Positions 36,514-49,400 of a stretch of DNA of 64,000 nt are shown here, piece after piece (the first letter of the stretch is position 1; each line of letters opens with the position of its first letter). The stretch comes from Azadirachta indica (taxonomy: Eukaryota > Streptophyta > Magnoliopsida > Sapindales > Meliaceae): positions 12,486,367 to 12,550,366 of the forward strand of contig CM040446.1 of assembly GCA_022749755.1 (NCBI GenBank), given 5' to 3'. The position numbers were made by a program, and so were the translations under genes. The notes under the pieces were generated by a model that saw nothing but the letters and a program-made list of their open reading frames with translations, was not told the DNA's origin and ran no database searches.

Positions 36514-39500
36514 ATGGGGGAGGGCGAGGGAGGGGAATTCCCTCCAAGGAAGGCGCAATCGGAGAGCAGCGGGGAATATCCGGCGAAGAAGCTCGCGAGG
36601 CAACTCGATTTCACCGGCAGTTTTGTCAGTAATGTGGTTTTACCGGAGCACCCGCAGTCACTGGCCATGCCGGCCAACACTCAGTCCCAACCGCAGCTGA
36701 AGTCTGTTGTACCACCTGTGCCGCCGCCGCCGGCGGCCACTCAGCCACCAGTGAGGGTTCCGTAAGTTTGTGCAAATTTTTGTGCTTGCTAATGGGAATT
36801 TTTTTTATTTGTTTACGGAAATTGGTTCTTGAGGTGTCAAATTTATTTAAACTTGTTTCCCGGATTCATGTAAAGATCGTTCTTTTTTTTTTTTGGAAGT
36901 CTTGATATTTCCATTGTTTGGTAACAATTTGCGGATTCTGATTAGCTTTTTATTTTTTCATATTTTTCCTTCTGTGGCTCACTCTGGTTCTTCAATTTGG
37001 CTGCTTTGTTTGAACATTTCTAGCTTCATTGCAATCATTTATTTCATATTTTTGTTCTGCTATGAGAGGTTTTATTCTGTCTGACATAAGTTAGTTGTTA
37101 AATAGCTTACGTCATTTTATTAAACTATCTTTGAGATATTTTGCGGTAACATTGAAATTGATGGTTGATTTGAGTCATTTGCGCATTGGATTCAAATCTT
37201 GTTAAATTTTACATTTTTGGCGTGGGAAGTGAGATTGGATCACCAATCAGCACTGCATTTTCTTCTTAAAATGTATCAAACCTTTCACGAGCTGACAATA
37301 TTCGTGGCTTGGTTAGAATTTTGTTCCCAATACAATTTATTTGTCACCTATTAAAGTCTCTGGCAACCTTTTCTTATGGAGAAACAGAACTATTCCATGG
37401 AGTGGGAGTAACAATTTTGCTTGTTATGGATGTAACCGTTTCTTAGATTCCTCAGTCCTGAGAAGCGGTTATCTGACGAGTCAACTAAGAGTGGTTTAAT
37501 AAATTTTCCCAGGATTGTACATTCTGATTACAAGTGCTTTTGTCAATTGTATGATGCATTTAGTAGAAGCATTGTATTGCATACCATGCAGAATAGCTGT
37601 ACCTTTATTGAAGCTTGCTACTGAAATTGATTTTGTTTTAATCCTACAATTGATTTCTTCAGAAAACCAGAATCCCCAAAATCAAGATCAAGGCCCAATA
37701 TTGAAGTAAAGGATAGTACTCCAAAGAAGCAGAAGCAGTGTAACTGCAAACACTCTCGCTGTTTGAAATTGTGAGTTATATCACCTCCATAGAGACTCGT
37801 TCATGATTGAGGATCATTGATGGGTTGATATATTTTTGTGTGAAAGGTGGTATTAAATTTTCAATTCATACTGATATGATTGGCCCATGGTCCCATATTT
37901 ACACTTTGTTATATGTTGAACACTCTGTTGCCATTTTTTCATAAACTGTTGTATACCAAGTGAAGGAATGTGCTTTGATTTACAGTTTATTCTTTCCGCC
38001 ATCTGGGAAATTAAATGTTCGTCTGAAGCTTTGGATGTCTAATAGAAGGGCTAAATGAACTTTTTTTTATAGGAAGGGGTGATATATTAACTTGTTAGCT
38101 AATAGTTTATTACCACATTAAAAAATGTGGTTTCTTGCATAATTTGTATAAAGGTAATAAATTGCAGCATTATTTTCCTTATTGCTTTCCTACTTTTCCA
38201 TCTGTGTGTTCATGCACATATATGTTATTCAGTTGACTCTTTTATTTGTATTGAACCTAAGGATTTGCATAATTTAATGGATAACACTGTAATATGAGCT
38301 GTTTGGGCTAGTGTGAAATGCTTAGGTTTGAGTGGAATAACTCTAATTGTTAGAATATTTTATGTTATTTCTTTAAAACCCAACTCTGACAAATATTTTT
38401 GTTCAACATTACCTAATAGTTTTGCAGACATGCAACTTTAGATGATTTCTGAGATATGAGATTATTGAAAAAGAAAATTCACCTAGGTTTGCCTACCTAC
38501 GTCTTGGTCCGGCTTCAAACTATTGATGTTTCAATTCTTTTAATCTTATACGGAATAATCCTCATATTTTTAACAATTAGATGTTAGAAATAAGAGGAAC
38601 CACATATTTATTCTGCAGATTTGTGCTTCATTGTTGGTTCAATTCAGTGTCAAAACCCACTTTGTGCTTCAGTAACCAAAACATGCAATAATCACTTGAC
38701 TAAGCCAATATTTTCGCCTTCCAATTATTTTTTATATTTTACAAATGTCTTAGGTTGAGTTACTCGCTCAAGGTAGATGTGGGGAGCACATATTAACACT
38801 AAGAGAACAATCCTATGCATATGGTCCATGCAGCTATGCAATTCTGTAGGGAAAATTTTGGTAGTGAGAAAGGTCATGTAAATTTTATTAGGATTATTTA
38901 AATAGTAGATTAAATGACATATATTAGTGAGTACTTTGAAATAGTTGATTGAAATTATCTCCTTTAGTGACTTTAACACTTTATATGAAGGGAAATATTA
39001 AAAATGACTCATTTAGGTTGTTTGGATGCATGTGATGGACGTTGTAATGTACCCTTAATCTTTTATACTTCTTAATGACTAATGACGATTCTCTTATATG
39101 CCAGTATGTACTATGGTTGCATCATCTTTAACAGTTGTCTAAAAATGGTTTATGTGTGGACCATAATGCAAGTTATTGGTTTCTATATGATATTTATGAT
39201 ATTTAGCTAAGTTTTGCAATGTTTTAGGTATTGTGAGTGCTTTGCATCTGGAATATATTGTGATGGATGCAATTGTGTAAATTGTCACAACAATGTTGAA
39301 AATGAGGCAGCCAGGCGAGAAGCCGTTGAAGCAACTTTAGAGCGTAATCCAAATGCATTCAGGCCAAAGATTGCTAGTAGCCCACATGGAACACGGGATA
39401 ATAGGGTATGTGGGTCAACACTTTGTGTACTTTTTTTCTGCAAGCTGCACTCCGCAAAATTTCATTTAGCGGTTGCTGAGATTTACTTGTAGTTTGTCTA

Positions 39501-42500
39501 ATATTGATTTAACAAACTAGATATTTATTGTCTTAGCTAATTAAGGATATGTTTGGATTAAGGTGTTGTGGCTTTTAACCCACAACTGTTTTGGAATGGA
39601 TCATTAGATGTCAAGGTATAAGTAGAAGGGTGAATGGTAAAAATAGTTGCCTGGTAAAAGTGGGTGTTACCAAACACTTCAATTGTTATGCTTTCAAAGT
39701 TAAAAGTAGAAGCACAAGAGTCCCAAACCTACCCTTAATCAATTTGGCATAATATGTAATCAGGAGATTTTAACTGAATATTGAGGCAGTAGGTAATTGC
39801 TGGATTTCAGTGAGCTTTTTTCATGATATGCTATTAACAATTTATTCTTTTCTGGCTGCTATTGACAAACATATGGACTTGTTCAAATGATTGTAGGAGG
39901 AAACAGGCGAATTTTTGATGTTGGGAAAGCACAACAAAGGATGCCATTGCAAGAAATCAGGCTGCCTTAAAAAGTACTGTGAATGCTTCCAAGCAAACAT
40001 TTTGTGCTCTGAAAACTGCAAATGCATGGATTGCAAGAACTTTGAAGGAAGTGAAGAGAGACAAGCTCTCTTTCATGGAGATCATGCCAACAACATGGCA
40101 TACATTCAGCAGGCAGCGAATGCTGCAATAACTGGAGCAATTGGTTCATCTGGCTATGCATCTCCACCTGTCTCTAAGAAGAGAAAAGGTCAGGAACTCT
40201 TCTTTGGGTCAACAGCCAAGGATCCATCAATACAAAGGCATGGACATTTTCCACAGGCAAGCTGATTTTGGCATATTACTACAGTTTTTTGTACTTGTTT
40301 TCATTAAAGGAAATTGGTGAATGTTCCTACTGCAATACCCTCTGTATAGGGAAGTTCTTTTACTGCTGCTTCTTGTTGGTTTATGTGGTAATGTTCTCTA
40401 TCATTATTTTCAGGTAGTGATTTCTGAGCTCATAATAGTGATATTAAGTGCTTTTTCTTTTCTTCCATATTTTACCAGGCAAACCATATCAGACCTTCCA
40501 CATCCTCTACCTTATCTTCCATTCCAGTTGCTCGTGCTAGTAGCAATGCAGCAATGGCCCCTTCGAAATTCACATATAGGTATACGTGGTTGTCTTTTAA
40601 CAAAATATTACTAATGTGCTTCTTTACAATGCTAACTTTTATATAATGGCTCAAGGTCTCTCCTAGCAGACATTATCCAACCGCAGGATTTGAAGGAACT
40701 TTGCTCAGTCTTGGTGGTAGTAGCGGCAGAAGCTGCAAAATCACTTACAGGTAAATGTGTCTAAAACCTTTTTAGGTCAACCTCCGATACTTACGATGTC
40801 TAAGGAGCAATTTGTCATCAGATGTTAACGCCACACAAATACGTCAGAATTTTAGTTGTATTTGGTTGTCTTAGAATCTTTTGATTTTGTTCTTCTACAT
40901 TCTAGTGACTATAACCTGTTTGATGGTATTGGCCATTATTATCTTCTTATTGACTGTGATTATTAAATTTGCTTATCGAGATTCATTGTTCTTTAAGAAG
41001 CTAGTTATTTGTTACAGATGTTTTTTTGGCTTTCTTTATTATTCCTAATTATTTGTTGAGGATCTGAATTGCAGTATACAAAATACTTCTGCTCCATTTT
41101 CGTTGTTTATTTATCACCATCAGTTTCTTGAAGCAGTTATGTCATTTCCAATATCTATTTGCATTTAAAATCATTACAATCCTATCATTGTCCTAGAATG
41201 ATACTCATATATGACACCATGGTATTTAAATACTGTTAATGACTGGAATCTACCCCCTGTTTCTGAATTTGCTTCTCGTGGAAAGATGTTGAGTCACCCT
41301 GCCACTAATAGGGTATTACAACTTTTATAAATACTTCTTTTTTTGACCTAATTAGCCTTTATTTAAATCTATACTTCTAGACCAAAGAAATGCAACAGAA
41401 AAGCAGGCTGAAGATCAGACTGCAACTTCCCTGGCTTCATCAGGTCAAGACAGATTACAGAGCCACAAAGATTCGGATGTTGAGAGAACTGTGACTGATG
41501 ATTGTTCAAGTGCAAACCAGGCTGATAAAGTTGGCCCTGACGATTCTGGTTCAGATGGTTCTGATGTGCAAAAAGCAAGGCCAATGTCTCCTGGAACTCT
41601 GGCATTAATGTGTGATGAGCAAGATACAATGTTCGTGGCAACTGCTTCACCAAACAGGTTGACGCGCCATGGCTGTAACGCATCTTCACAGTTGCCTTAT
41701 GGACAAGACATGACAGAGGTTTATGCAGAGCAAGAAAGGGTAGTTTTGACAAAGTTTCGAGATTGCCTTAATAGGCTCATCACCTTTGGAGAAATAAAGG
41801 GCAAGTTACTCTCTTTTTTGTTCACTTTAATATGCTGTGAATTCAATATAGCAGGTTGAAGTTTTCAAACTTGAATAACCATTTTAGTAGACAAAAAATT
41901 CAGTGCATTTTCTTAATATGCTTTCAAAACGGTTATTGACTGGAAGTTTGAAAAAGACACCACAACCTTCTAGTTTGATTAATGATTGACTATGGATTAG
42001 AGAGGCACTATTCTAATGGCATGCCAGTACACGTCTTTGTAATTGCAAATTTTGCATCAGCACAATTAGGACATTCTGCTTGGGAAGTTGGTATGGCATG
42101 CTTTTCTGCAACTGGTCAATTTTAAGATTCAAACTTCGGTTACAGAGAGGCTGCAGTTGGCTCATTATGAAGTGTCTTGGAGTCCAAGTGCTTTATTCTC
42201 TTTGTTCTTAGTGATTCCTTGCATGCTTTTTGCGTGCTGCGATTGTTGGGAACTAATGATTCATTTCCACTCAAACATTACAGAAACAAAGTTTTCATCA
42301 TTATCCAGAAGTGATTTAGGGAGTCAAAAAGATCCACTCAGCAATGGCAGAACAGAAGTAGGAAATCAACAGGCACCTGTCAATAATGGCATTCCCAAGG
42401 TTTTTGGTTCATCTACACTTGCTCCACCTGCATCCAAGATGTCTCAGATGGTTACTACAGCAATTGCCATTTCTAATGATGATCCTCTTAGGATCTCAGC

Positions 42501-42549
42501 CCTTCCAGGGGAGAGGGATGTTAAATCAAAGACCGAAAACAAGATGTAA
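36514..42549 (+). CDS. TCX5: TCX/CPP family CXC-domain DNA-binding protein (TCX5-like)
   Basis: Eight exons (36514-36761, 37663-37770, 39228-39405, 39897-40256, 40479-40579, 40656-40750, 41381-41800, 42284-42549) total 1776 bp and encode 591 residues. Two cysteine-rich CXC (CRC) repeats bind DNA at CHR-like TTTGAA/TTTAAA sites. The first starts at Cys109 ([17 protein letters not shown]) and the second at Cys194 ([17 protein letters not shown]), joined by the diagnostic linker [14 protein letters not shown] nuclear signal follows. TCX5/6 proteins work in plant DREAM-type complexes that repress cell-cycle and DNA-methylation genes. Introns 4 and 7 start with GC rather than GT: CCACAG/GCAAGC at 40256/40257 and AAAGG/GCAAGT at 41800/41801. 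Both are needed to keep frame. The symbol rests on recalled sequence and synteny (AT4G29000); TCX6 is the close alternative. Confidence 0.93.
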
Positions 42550-43550
42550 AAAGATATTAACACTGCAGATTGGCCTAAGGTAAGCCACTCTTACTGTACT
42601 ACTATGCCATTGTTCAATCCGGCTCGTCTTCTGTGCAATCTTCAGACAGCCTCGAGCCTCATTGTGGGAATTGGAACTGACCATCATCTAATTTATCTCT
42701 TGCATTATTAATATATTTATAATTGCAATTTTACTATTCGAGCCCATTTGGTGTAAATTGTCGAGCCTTAACATTTCACTGGGTATAATTTTACACTACT
42801 ATATGCAATTGACCATTATAGATAGTTCTAGATGCTAGGAATCTTCTTGACCTGTTCACATTTTTAGAAATAAAAAGAGTAGCCATGTCATGATTTTTCA
42901 TAGAATATGTAACTTAATTCCATTGAAAAGTAATTACATTACATAGTTTTAATTTTAGTTTTAGTTTACATTATGGTCCAGAATACATATATGAGGATGA
43001 GCTGTTGTCGTTGTAACGAGATACTCTGCTGACTACTCGCAGATATATACTACTCTTTTCTCCTAGTGTTTTACTTTTTAGCATAGTTGTCGAATTAGAT
43101 TTTCTTATTGTTGACATTATGTTCTCAAATGGAAATATTTACTTCTAGCATTTTCATGACTAGATTTTTTTTTTTTTTTTTTTTTTGCTTTTTCCAAATT
43201 CTTTCCGCATGAAAAAATTACTTTTTTCGTCTTCTAGACTTCTAGTTTCTGCGTTGCAGCTGTGGATAAGAGGAAATAGTGTCGATGTATTACCAAGGCC
43301 GCTGCAATTTGATTGACTGAACTACAGAGAGAGAGAGAGAGAGAGAGACACCCAATAATGTTTTTATTGGGGTTAATTTTATATAATCCCTCAATGTTTT
43401 GTCAATCGTCAAGTTAGCCCTAATATTTTTGAAAATAGTCCTTTTGATCCCCGGATCAAGATCATTAGCATCTTTCATTAACGTTTAACAATTGGTCTTT
43501 CTTTAACTATTACAAAGTATCATTTCGACCTTGAATCTTTGCAAGCAAAT
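42550..43550. other. TCX 3' flank, poly-T tract and (AG)n microsatellite
   Basis: The presumed TCX 3' UTR continues past 42,580. A long poly-T tract is near 43167-43187 and an (AG)n array is at 43326-43348. No gene is seen before the long-TIR element begins. Confidence 0.55.
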
Positions 43551-45021
43551 GGGAGAATTTACATTTCCCCCCTATTGTTTAATATAATATCCTATTTCTA
43601 TCCTATCATTTTGGAAATGTCTTGATTCCCCTCTCTGATACATAATAGTGTTAAGAAAAATAATATATGAGTTTTTAAAATTTATACTATTAAATTAATT
43701 AGTGCCAGTAGTTTTAAAAATATTTATAAAAATTTTAATTTATTAAAAAATTATGATTATATCTTTATATAATAGTAATTAGATAAAAAATTATTTTCAA
43801 CTCTTGTGTGAAAATAAAATGCAAAATAATAATATATGTTATTTTATAACATATTGATAACCAAATATTAATTAATATATTATTGTTAACATATAAATTT
43901 ATTTATTTTACGATAAATTAACAATTCAATATATTAATTAGGTATTATAAAATAAATAAAGTAAATCATAAAAAAATACTAATCTATAAATAAAATGTAT
44001 TATAATACAATATTTATATTAATGTATTATAATATAATTTTAAAAGTTTACAATATATTAATAATTTAATACTATGTAGGAATTAGATAATAAATAAAAT
44101 AAATTATACATTTAATATTTTTATTTATTTTTTTAGCTAACTACTATTAATTAAGGGTATAATTGTTATTTTATAATAATTTGAAACTTTATGAGTATTT
44201 TTAGAATTACTAGCTAGGACTAATCAAGTTAATGGGCTAAATTTTAGGGATTTACATGTCATTACTTCTTTTTAAGAATTTCAAATAATAATAAGTTTCA
44301 TAACTCAAAAAAAATATATTTTAAACTAAAAACATTGGTTCCACAACTAAAAAATATTTTAAACTAAAAAATTTTTGTAAAAATTTAGAATATGTAATAA
44401 TGTAATTTAATATTATTATATCAATTTATATAAATAGATTTGTATATTTAATAGTAATGATATGATTTTTTTCAATATATTATCTTTTACATGTATTAGT
44501 GAATATAAAAAAAAAATTTGTTATATTAAATATTAAATAAAATATTATATATTATTCTCAGAATACAAATTTATCTGAATTTTGAATTTTTTAAATATAA
44601 TAAATTTATCTAAATATTAAATTAAAATTAAATGACCAATTTTATAATTTTTAAAATAAATAAAATATTAATGTTAAAAAGAAATTTTAAAATTAAATAA
44701 ATTTATATTTAATGTACTTTAAAATAATATATATTATTATTTTTTTACTATTTTTTTTAGTTAGGAGTTGAAAATAATTTTTTAGTTAATTATTATTATT
44801 ATTATATGAGGATATAATCATAATTTTTTAATAAATTAAAATTTTTATAAATATTTTAAAACTATTAAAACTAATTAAATTAATAATCTAAATTTTAGAA
44901 ACTCATATGTTATTATATTTAACACTATTGTGTATCGAAGGAAGAAATAAGGGCATTTTCAAAACAATAGGGGAGAAAAGGGGTATTATGTTAAACAACA
45001 AGGGGGAAACGGGAATTCTCC
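43551..45021. mobile_element. Long-TIR AT-rich element (probable MULE-type MITE)
   Basis: The left end (GGGAGAATTTACATTTCCCC) and right end (inverse of 45002-45021, GGAGAATTCCCGTTTCCCCC) are inverted copies. The match continues inward for about 250 bp per arm, to about 43803 and 44768. Shared inner blocks include 'acaatagtgttaa' (left: acataatagtgttaa), 'atatttataaaaatttt' and 'aaaaaattattttcaac'. The flanks show only an imperfect possible duplication (gcaagcaaat on the left, aaaaacaaat on the right). The 960 bp interior is extremely AT-rich and has no coding frame. Superfamily assignment is inferred from long TIRs and size. Confidence 0.75.
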
Positions 45022-46416
45022 AAAAACAAATTTACCTTTAAACATTTTCTCTTACAAGGCATGAGGTCTAGTTCTGCTTGCCCATTCTTCATTTCTCTCT
45101 CTCTCTGTCCTACAAAATTAAAGAAAGAGGCGAGGTTGGCATATGTATGCGCCTACATGGGAACGGTAGGCGCCTTCAGTTTCCAGTTCCTGGATATTTT
45201 TGTAATGTTTTAGAACAAAGCATTTTGGATGCATCACAATTTTTGTTTTCATTTTAAAAAGTTTAGATGAGAGTAAGAAATCACACCTACAAAACATTAG
45301 ATCTTTATCTTGAGATGGCACAAAAACATTAAACATATCTTAAATTACTCGAATTATATCCAAAAAAAATTCAATGTAATAAATTAAAAGACAAATAAGC
45401 GATTGGGAGTGGTAGTGCACATGGATGTTTAAAAATGGTATCGATCATTGTTTGAGGTGGGAGTGGTAATGCACATAAAATATTTTATAATTAGAGAAAT
45501 TAGATAATAAAATGAATTTTTTTAATTTGTAATTGAAATACAAAAAGATTAATCTACTCGTTCATTTTAACTTCAACAAAAGCATATTGCATTCTAGGAT
45601 TGACAAGTGTTTCTAAAAATATTCTGAATCTAAATTTTGGACACATTAAAATAGTTGGGCCTTGAAACTTTTTGGCATACAACCATGAAACCCATCCTTT
45701 TAGGGAGTTGGGTTGATCCGAGGCCCAACTATTGGATTGAGGTTCACGTTTCAATTGTATAACTAAAAATAAAAGATTAAAAATTTTGGAAGGAAAAAGG
45801 ATCACTGCTTCTAAATTGAACCTAGGCAGTGAAGCCACCTCCTGAGGACTTTTTCATGCATATGATAAGCAAAGTTTTTTCCAATTTTCAGTTTATCTAA
45901 AACGTTGACGCTTAATTATATTCTACAAAATATATTTACCTAATTAAATAGCTTATTTACATTGACATCGTCAGTCATATGAATGTTTATCATTTTTCTT
46001 GCATATTTCTGTTAGTACGCTCTTCCGTCCTCAATTAATTTATAGAATGAAAATAATTTGAGTTTTGATGATATTTACTACTTATTAAGAGTTCGATGAT
46101 AATATTTCCTTTGAGTTTTGGTTGTGTTTTTGGTTTCTAAAGAGAATAATAAGATACTGATTGATTAATCAGTGCTGCTTGAAATATAATAAGCAACCCG
46201 GCGGTTGAATCCGATACGAACTGGTGTAAATGACTCATCTCAGTAACAGAAAACATGAAAATTTCATGAACATTTATTTCATAAAATACCAAACAATTAT
46301 TGATTCTCGGATTTTTCCAGAGTATAAAAAACTAAGGAAGCACATAATAATAATATAATAACATCAGCTTTATTTTCAGAATCAAACCATATGCTTTCTT
46401 AACATATAATTATAGC
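45022..46416. other. Intergenic between the TIR element and the 3' end of AIM1
   Basis: No gene is seen. A 'gggagtggtantgcaca' motif is repeated near 45404 and 45459. A 94-codon open frame on the minus strand (45554-45838) has no recognisable domain. The last part is the AIM1 3' UTR. Confidence 0.5.
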
Positions 46417-49400
46417 TTAGAGGCGGGACCTTGATGTTGAAGACGATGACACCACTGGTGCACTCTGCACAGTAAATAAAAAGAATTATTTGTAATTTCA
46501 CGAGAGATAAGAATTTCCTTCAACTTGGTAACTACATAACTCCAGTGAAGCTAAGTTTCCTTCCATGAACAAGAATTAAAAAAAAAAAAAATTTGGAAAG
46601 TGCTCAAGAGGTTGCACCAGAGAAATCAAGGATATAAAGGCATTACAAAATCCCAACACCAAGAGGTGCAGAAGGTAAACTGCAAACTCAATAAACATTG
46701 TAGAGAGGTGGTCTATAAGTTGAACTCAATTCAGCAGAATGAGCACTAAACCTTTAACTTAAGAAACCTAAAACTGAAAAAAGATAGAATATGGGTCTTA
46801 CCAAAGGTATGCCTTTCATTGCTCTTGCTTCCAAGAATTTCGATGGTTTGAAAAAGTTACCATATGTTTGTGACCATTTGTTTAGACTAGTATATATATG
46901 CTTTGCCCCAACTGAATCGGCCCAGAAGACAATGCCACCACTGCACAGAAGATAAAATTGCTATGAGATTCAAGTGCTGCACCCCACAAGCTCACACTCA
47001 ATTTGTGACTATATAATATTATAAAATAATTTTATAGGAGACTAAAGTTGTTTGCCGTTGTATGCAGAGAAAACAGAGCTGCACATTATATTGGATAACA
47101 TAATTGTCTAGAATCACCTACTGTGATCTTGCTCTTTACACACCAAAGGAATAATGTAATTTGTTCCCTGACCACTGGAAAGGTGTTACGCTTGCTTGCT
47201 AAAAAACATCCAGGTTATTATTTGTGATTTAAGTAAGAATCACAACCCACATGGTAACTAGTAGGCATTGCTGCAATAACTAGAGCAATAAAATAAACTA
47301 GAAGTCTATGTATTGATCAAAGGTCTAGAACTTGAGGTCACTGGCTAAGATGCTAACCGGTAATTTGGGAAACTCATTCCAAGAACTGATGCAATGTCAA
47401 GGTCTGAGGCTCGAACTACTATTCCTTCTTCCAGAACACGACAAGACTCATTCACCACCGGAAAGAGTATCATCTCCAGAATTTCTCTGTCAGTGATTGA
47501 TATAGGCTGCCAGATTAAAATGAACGATAATATATCAGCAATTCTTCAACTGAAACTACTTGGTCAGTTTATCAGACGAAGTGTGTAAAATTTTCAGGTG
47601 CATTGGCTTGTAAAATCAATTTAAACAATCAGGAATATTAAGTGCCACTAGCACGTTAAATTTTGTATCAGAAAGTCTTACCTTTCCCCCAGGCATAACA
47701 TTGGTTAATCGTCTAGACTCCTCAATAATTGGTAGCACTGAAGGATCAGGTCTTGGCTTGCTTCCCTTTTCAAATATGTATAATCCTTTTCCATTCTTTT
47801 TCCCTGAAAAAAGTTCACATAATGTCAAATGACTGACTTGACAAATCAATAGCAACAGGCAGAAAAATACAAAGGGAAACGAAATCCTTTGTCACCATTT
47901 CGTCCACTTTTCAGCAACAAGTCTACCAAAGGACTTGTGAATGTGCGATCAGGAAACGCTTCGGCAAATACCATTCTAGTTGCAGCAGCTACTCCATATC
48001 CTGCTACATCCAGAAGCCTACATGTGTATCCATGGAGAATTCGTCATTGCTCAGAAAGATGCTTTAAGCTAACTTTAGATGCTTGTTCTAGAATGAATCA
48101 AACAGAAAATACACCCCAAGGCTTCACCAGGAAGCTTGAGTCACTAGAATACGTAATCAAATATTAAGGCACTATAGCAAAAACTTCATACCTTGAGACT
48201 TTGCCCAAGCATCAAAATTTAGAAACATCGAAGGTACTATAGTGTTTATCGATTTTACAATAACAAAATTATCCCAGTAAGCACTTCTTTGGGCGCATAA
48301 AGTGAAGTGCTGAGGAAAATAAAATGCAACCAGAATCTTAAACATGCTGGTTAACATGTTCTTAAGTGGCTTTAAGAGGATTAAACAGTGAAAAATGATT
48401 CAAATTGTTCTGAAATCGTAAATCATTGCTGACCATAATTATTCAGCATGGATAAAATCCACAAAATGGGAAAACCAGACTTTATAACATCCACCAGCAC
48501 AAACATAAGCCATTAAATTGCCAAAGGAAGAAGATTACTCGAAAGGGCCGATGGGGAAGCCAAAACTTCTGATCACACTGTCGATTCTGAATACATCCAC
48601 ACCCAAATTGACCAGAAAATTAGCGCTTTGTGAATAAGGGAAGAACGCTCGATTGACAGCAAAGCCGGTGCAGTTACCCACCACAACCGAAACTTTCTTT
48701 ATAACTTTCCCAACTGTCATGAGATCAAGAATAGTTTGTGCTGAAGTTTTCTCTGTCCGTACAATCTCCAGAAGGGGCATAACATGAGCAGGACTGTTTA
48801 ATGAAGAGGCATGTCAAAGAAAGCATACACAAAAGGCATTCCTATTTTAGAGTGATACGAAAATAATCAACAAATTAAATAATAACAAAGAGAAATCTGT
48901 CTTCACTAACAAAATTAAAACAAAAATCTTGTGTACTGAATGAGTACCAAACAGTATAAGCATCTCTGAAGCTGTTGCAGAGCTATATATATAACAAATC
49001 TACTTGAATTTATGCATGCTCAGTTACAATCTATGCATATTATATCCCAGCTTAATACCATTGTGCAAGTAGAGTTTCCTCATAACATATACTGTATTGT
49101 TTACCGGTCTTAAAGGAGCAAAGATGATGGGGAAGAAATTAGTCAAAACAAAACCCCCACAACAAAAGGAAAAAAATTGTCCATTATGAATTTTCCAAAA
49201 TCAAATTGAGGGGAACAAATTTTGCAAAAACTAATATCTAAAATATTCAACATTTGCTTCCTTCATCAGGTGAGCCAAACATTGAACTACATTAGAAAAG
49301 TTTTGATAGTGGCATTAACCATAGAGTTCAGACATTAATCATTTGGACGGAAGACAAGTGAAGAGGGAGCTGTGTTTGAAAACAGCTACCAACCATCCAG

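Noticed and set aside
45554..45838. 94-codon minus-strand open frame
   Set aside because: No conserved domain recognised and no splice partners; treated as intergenic.
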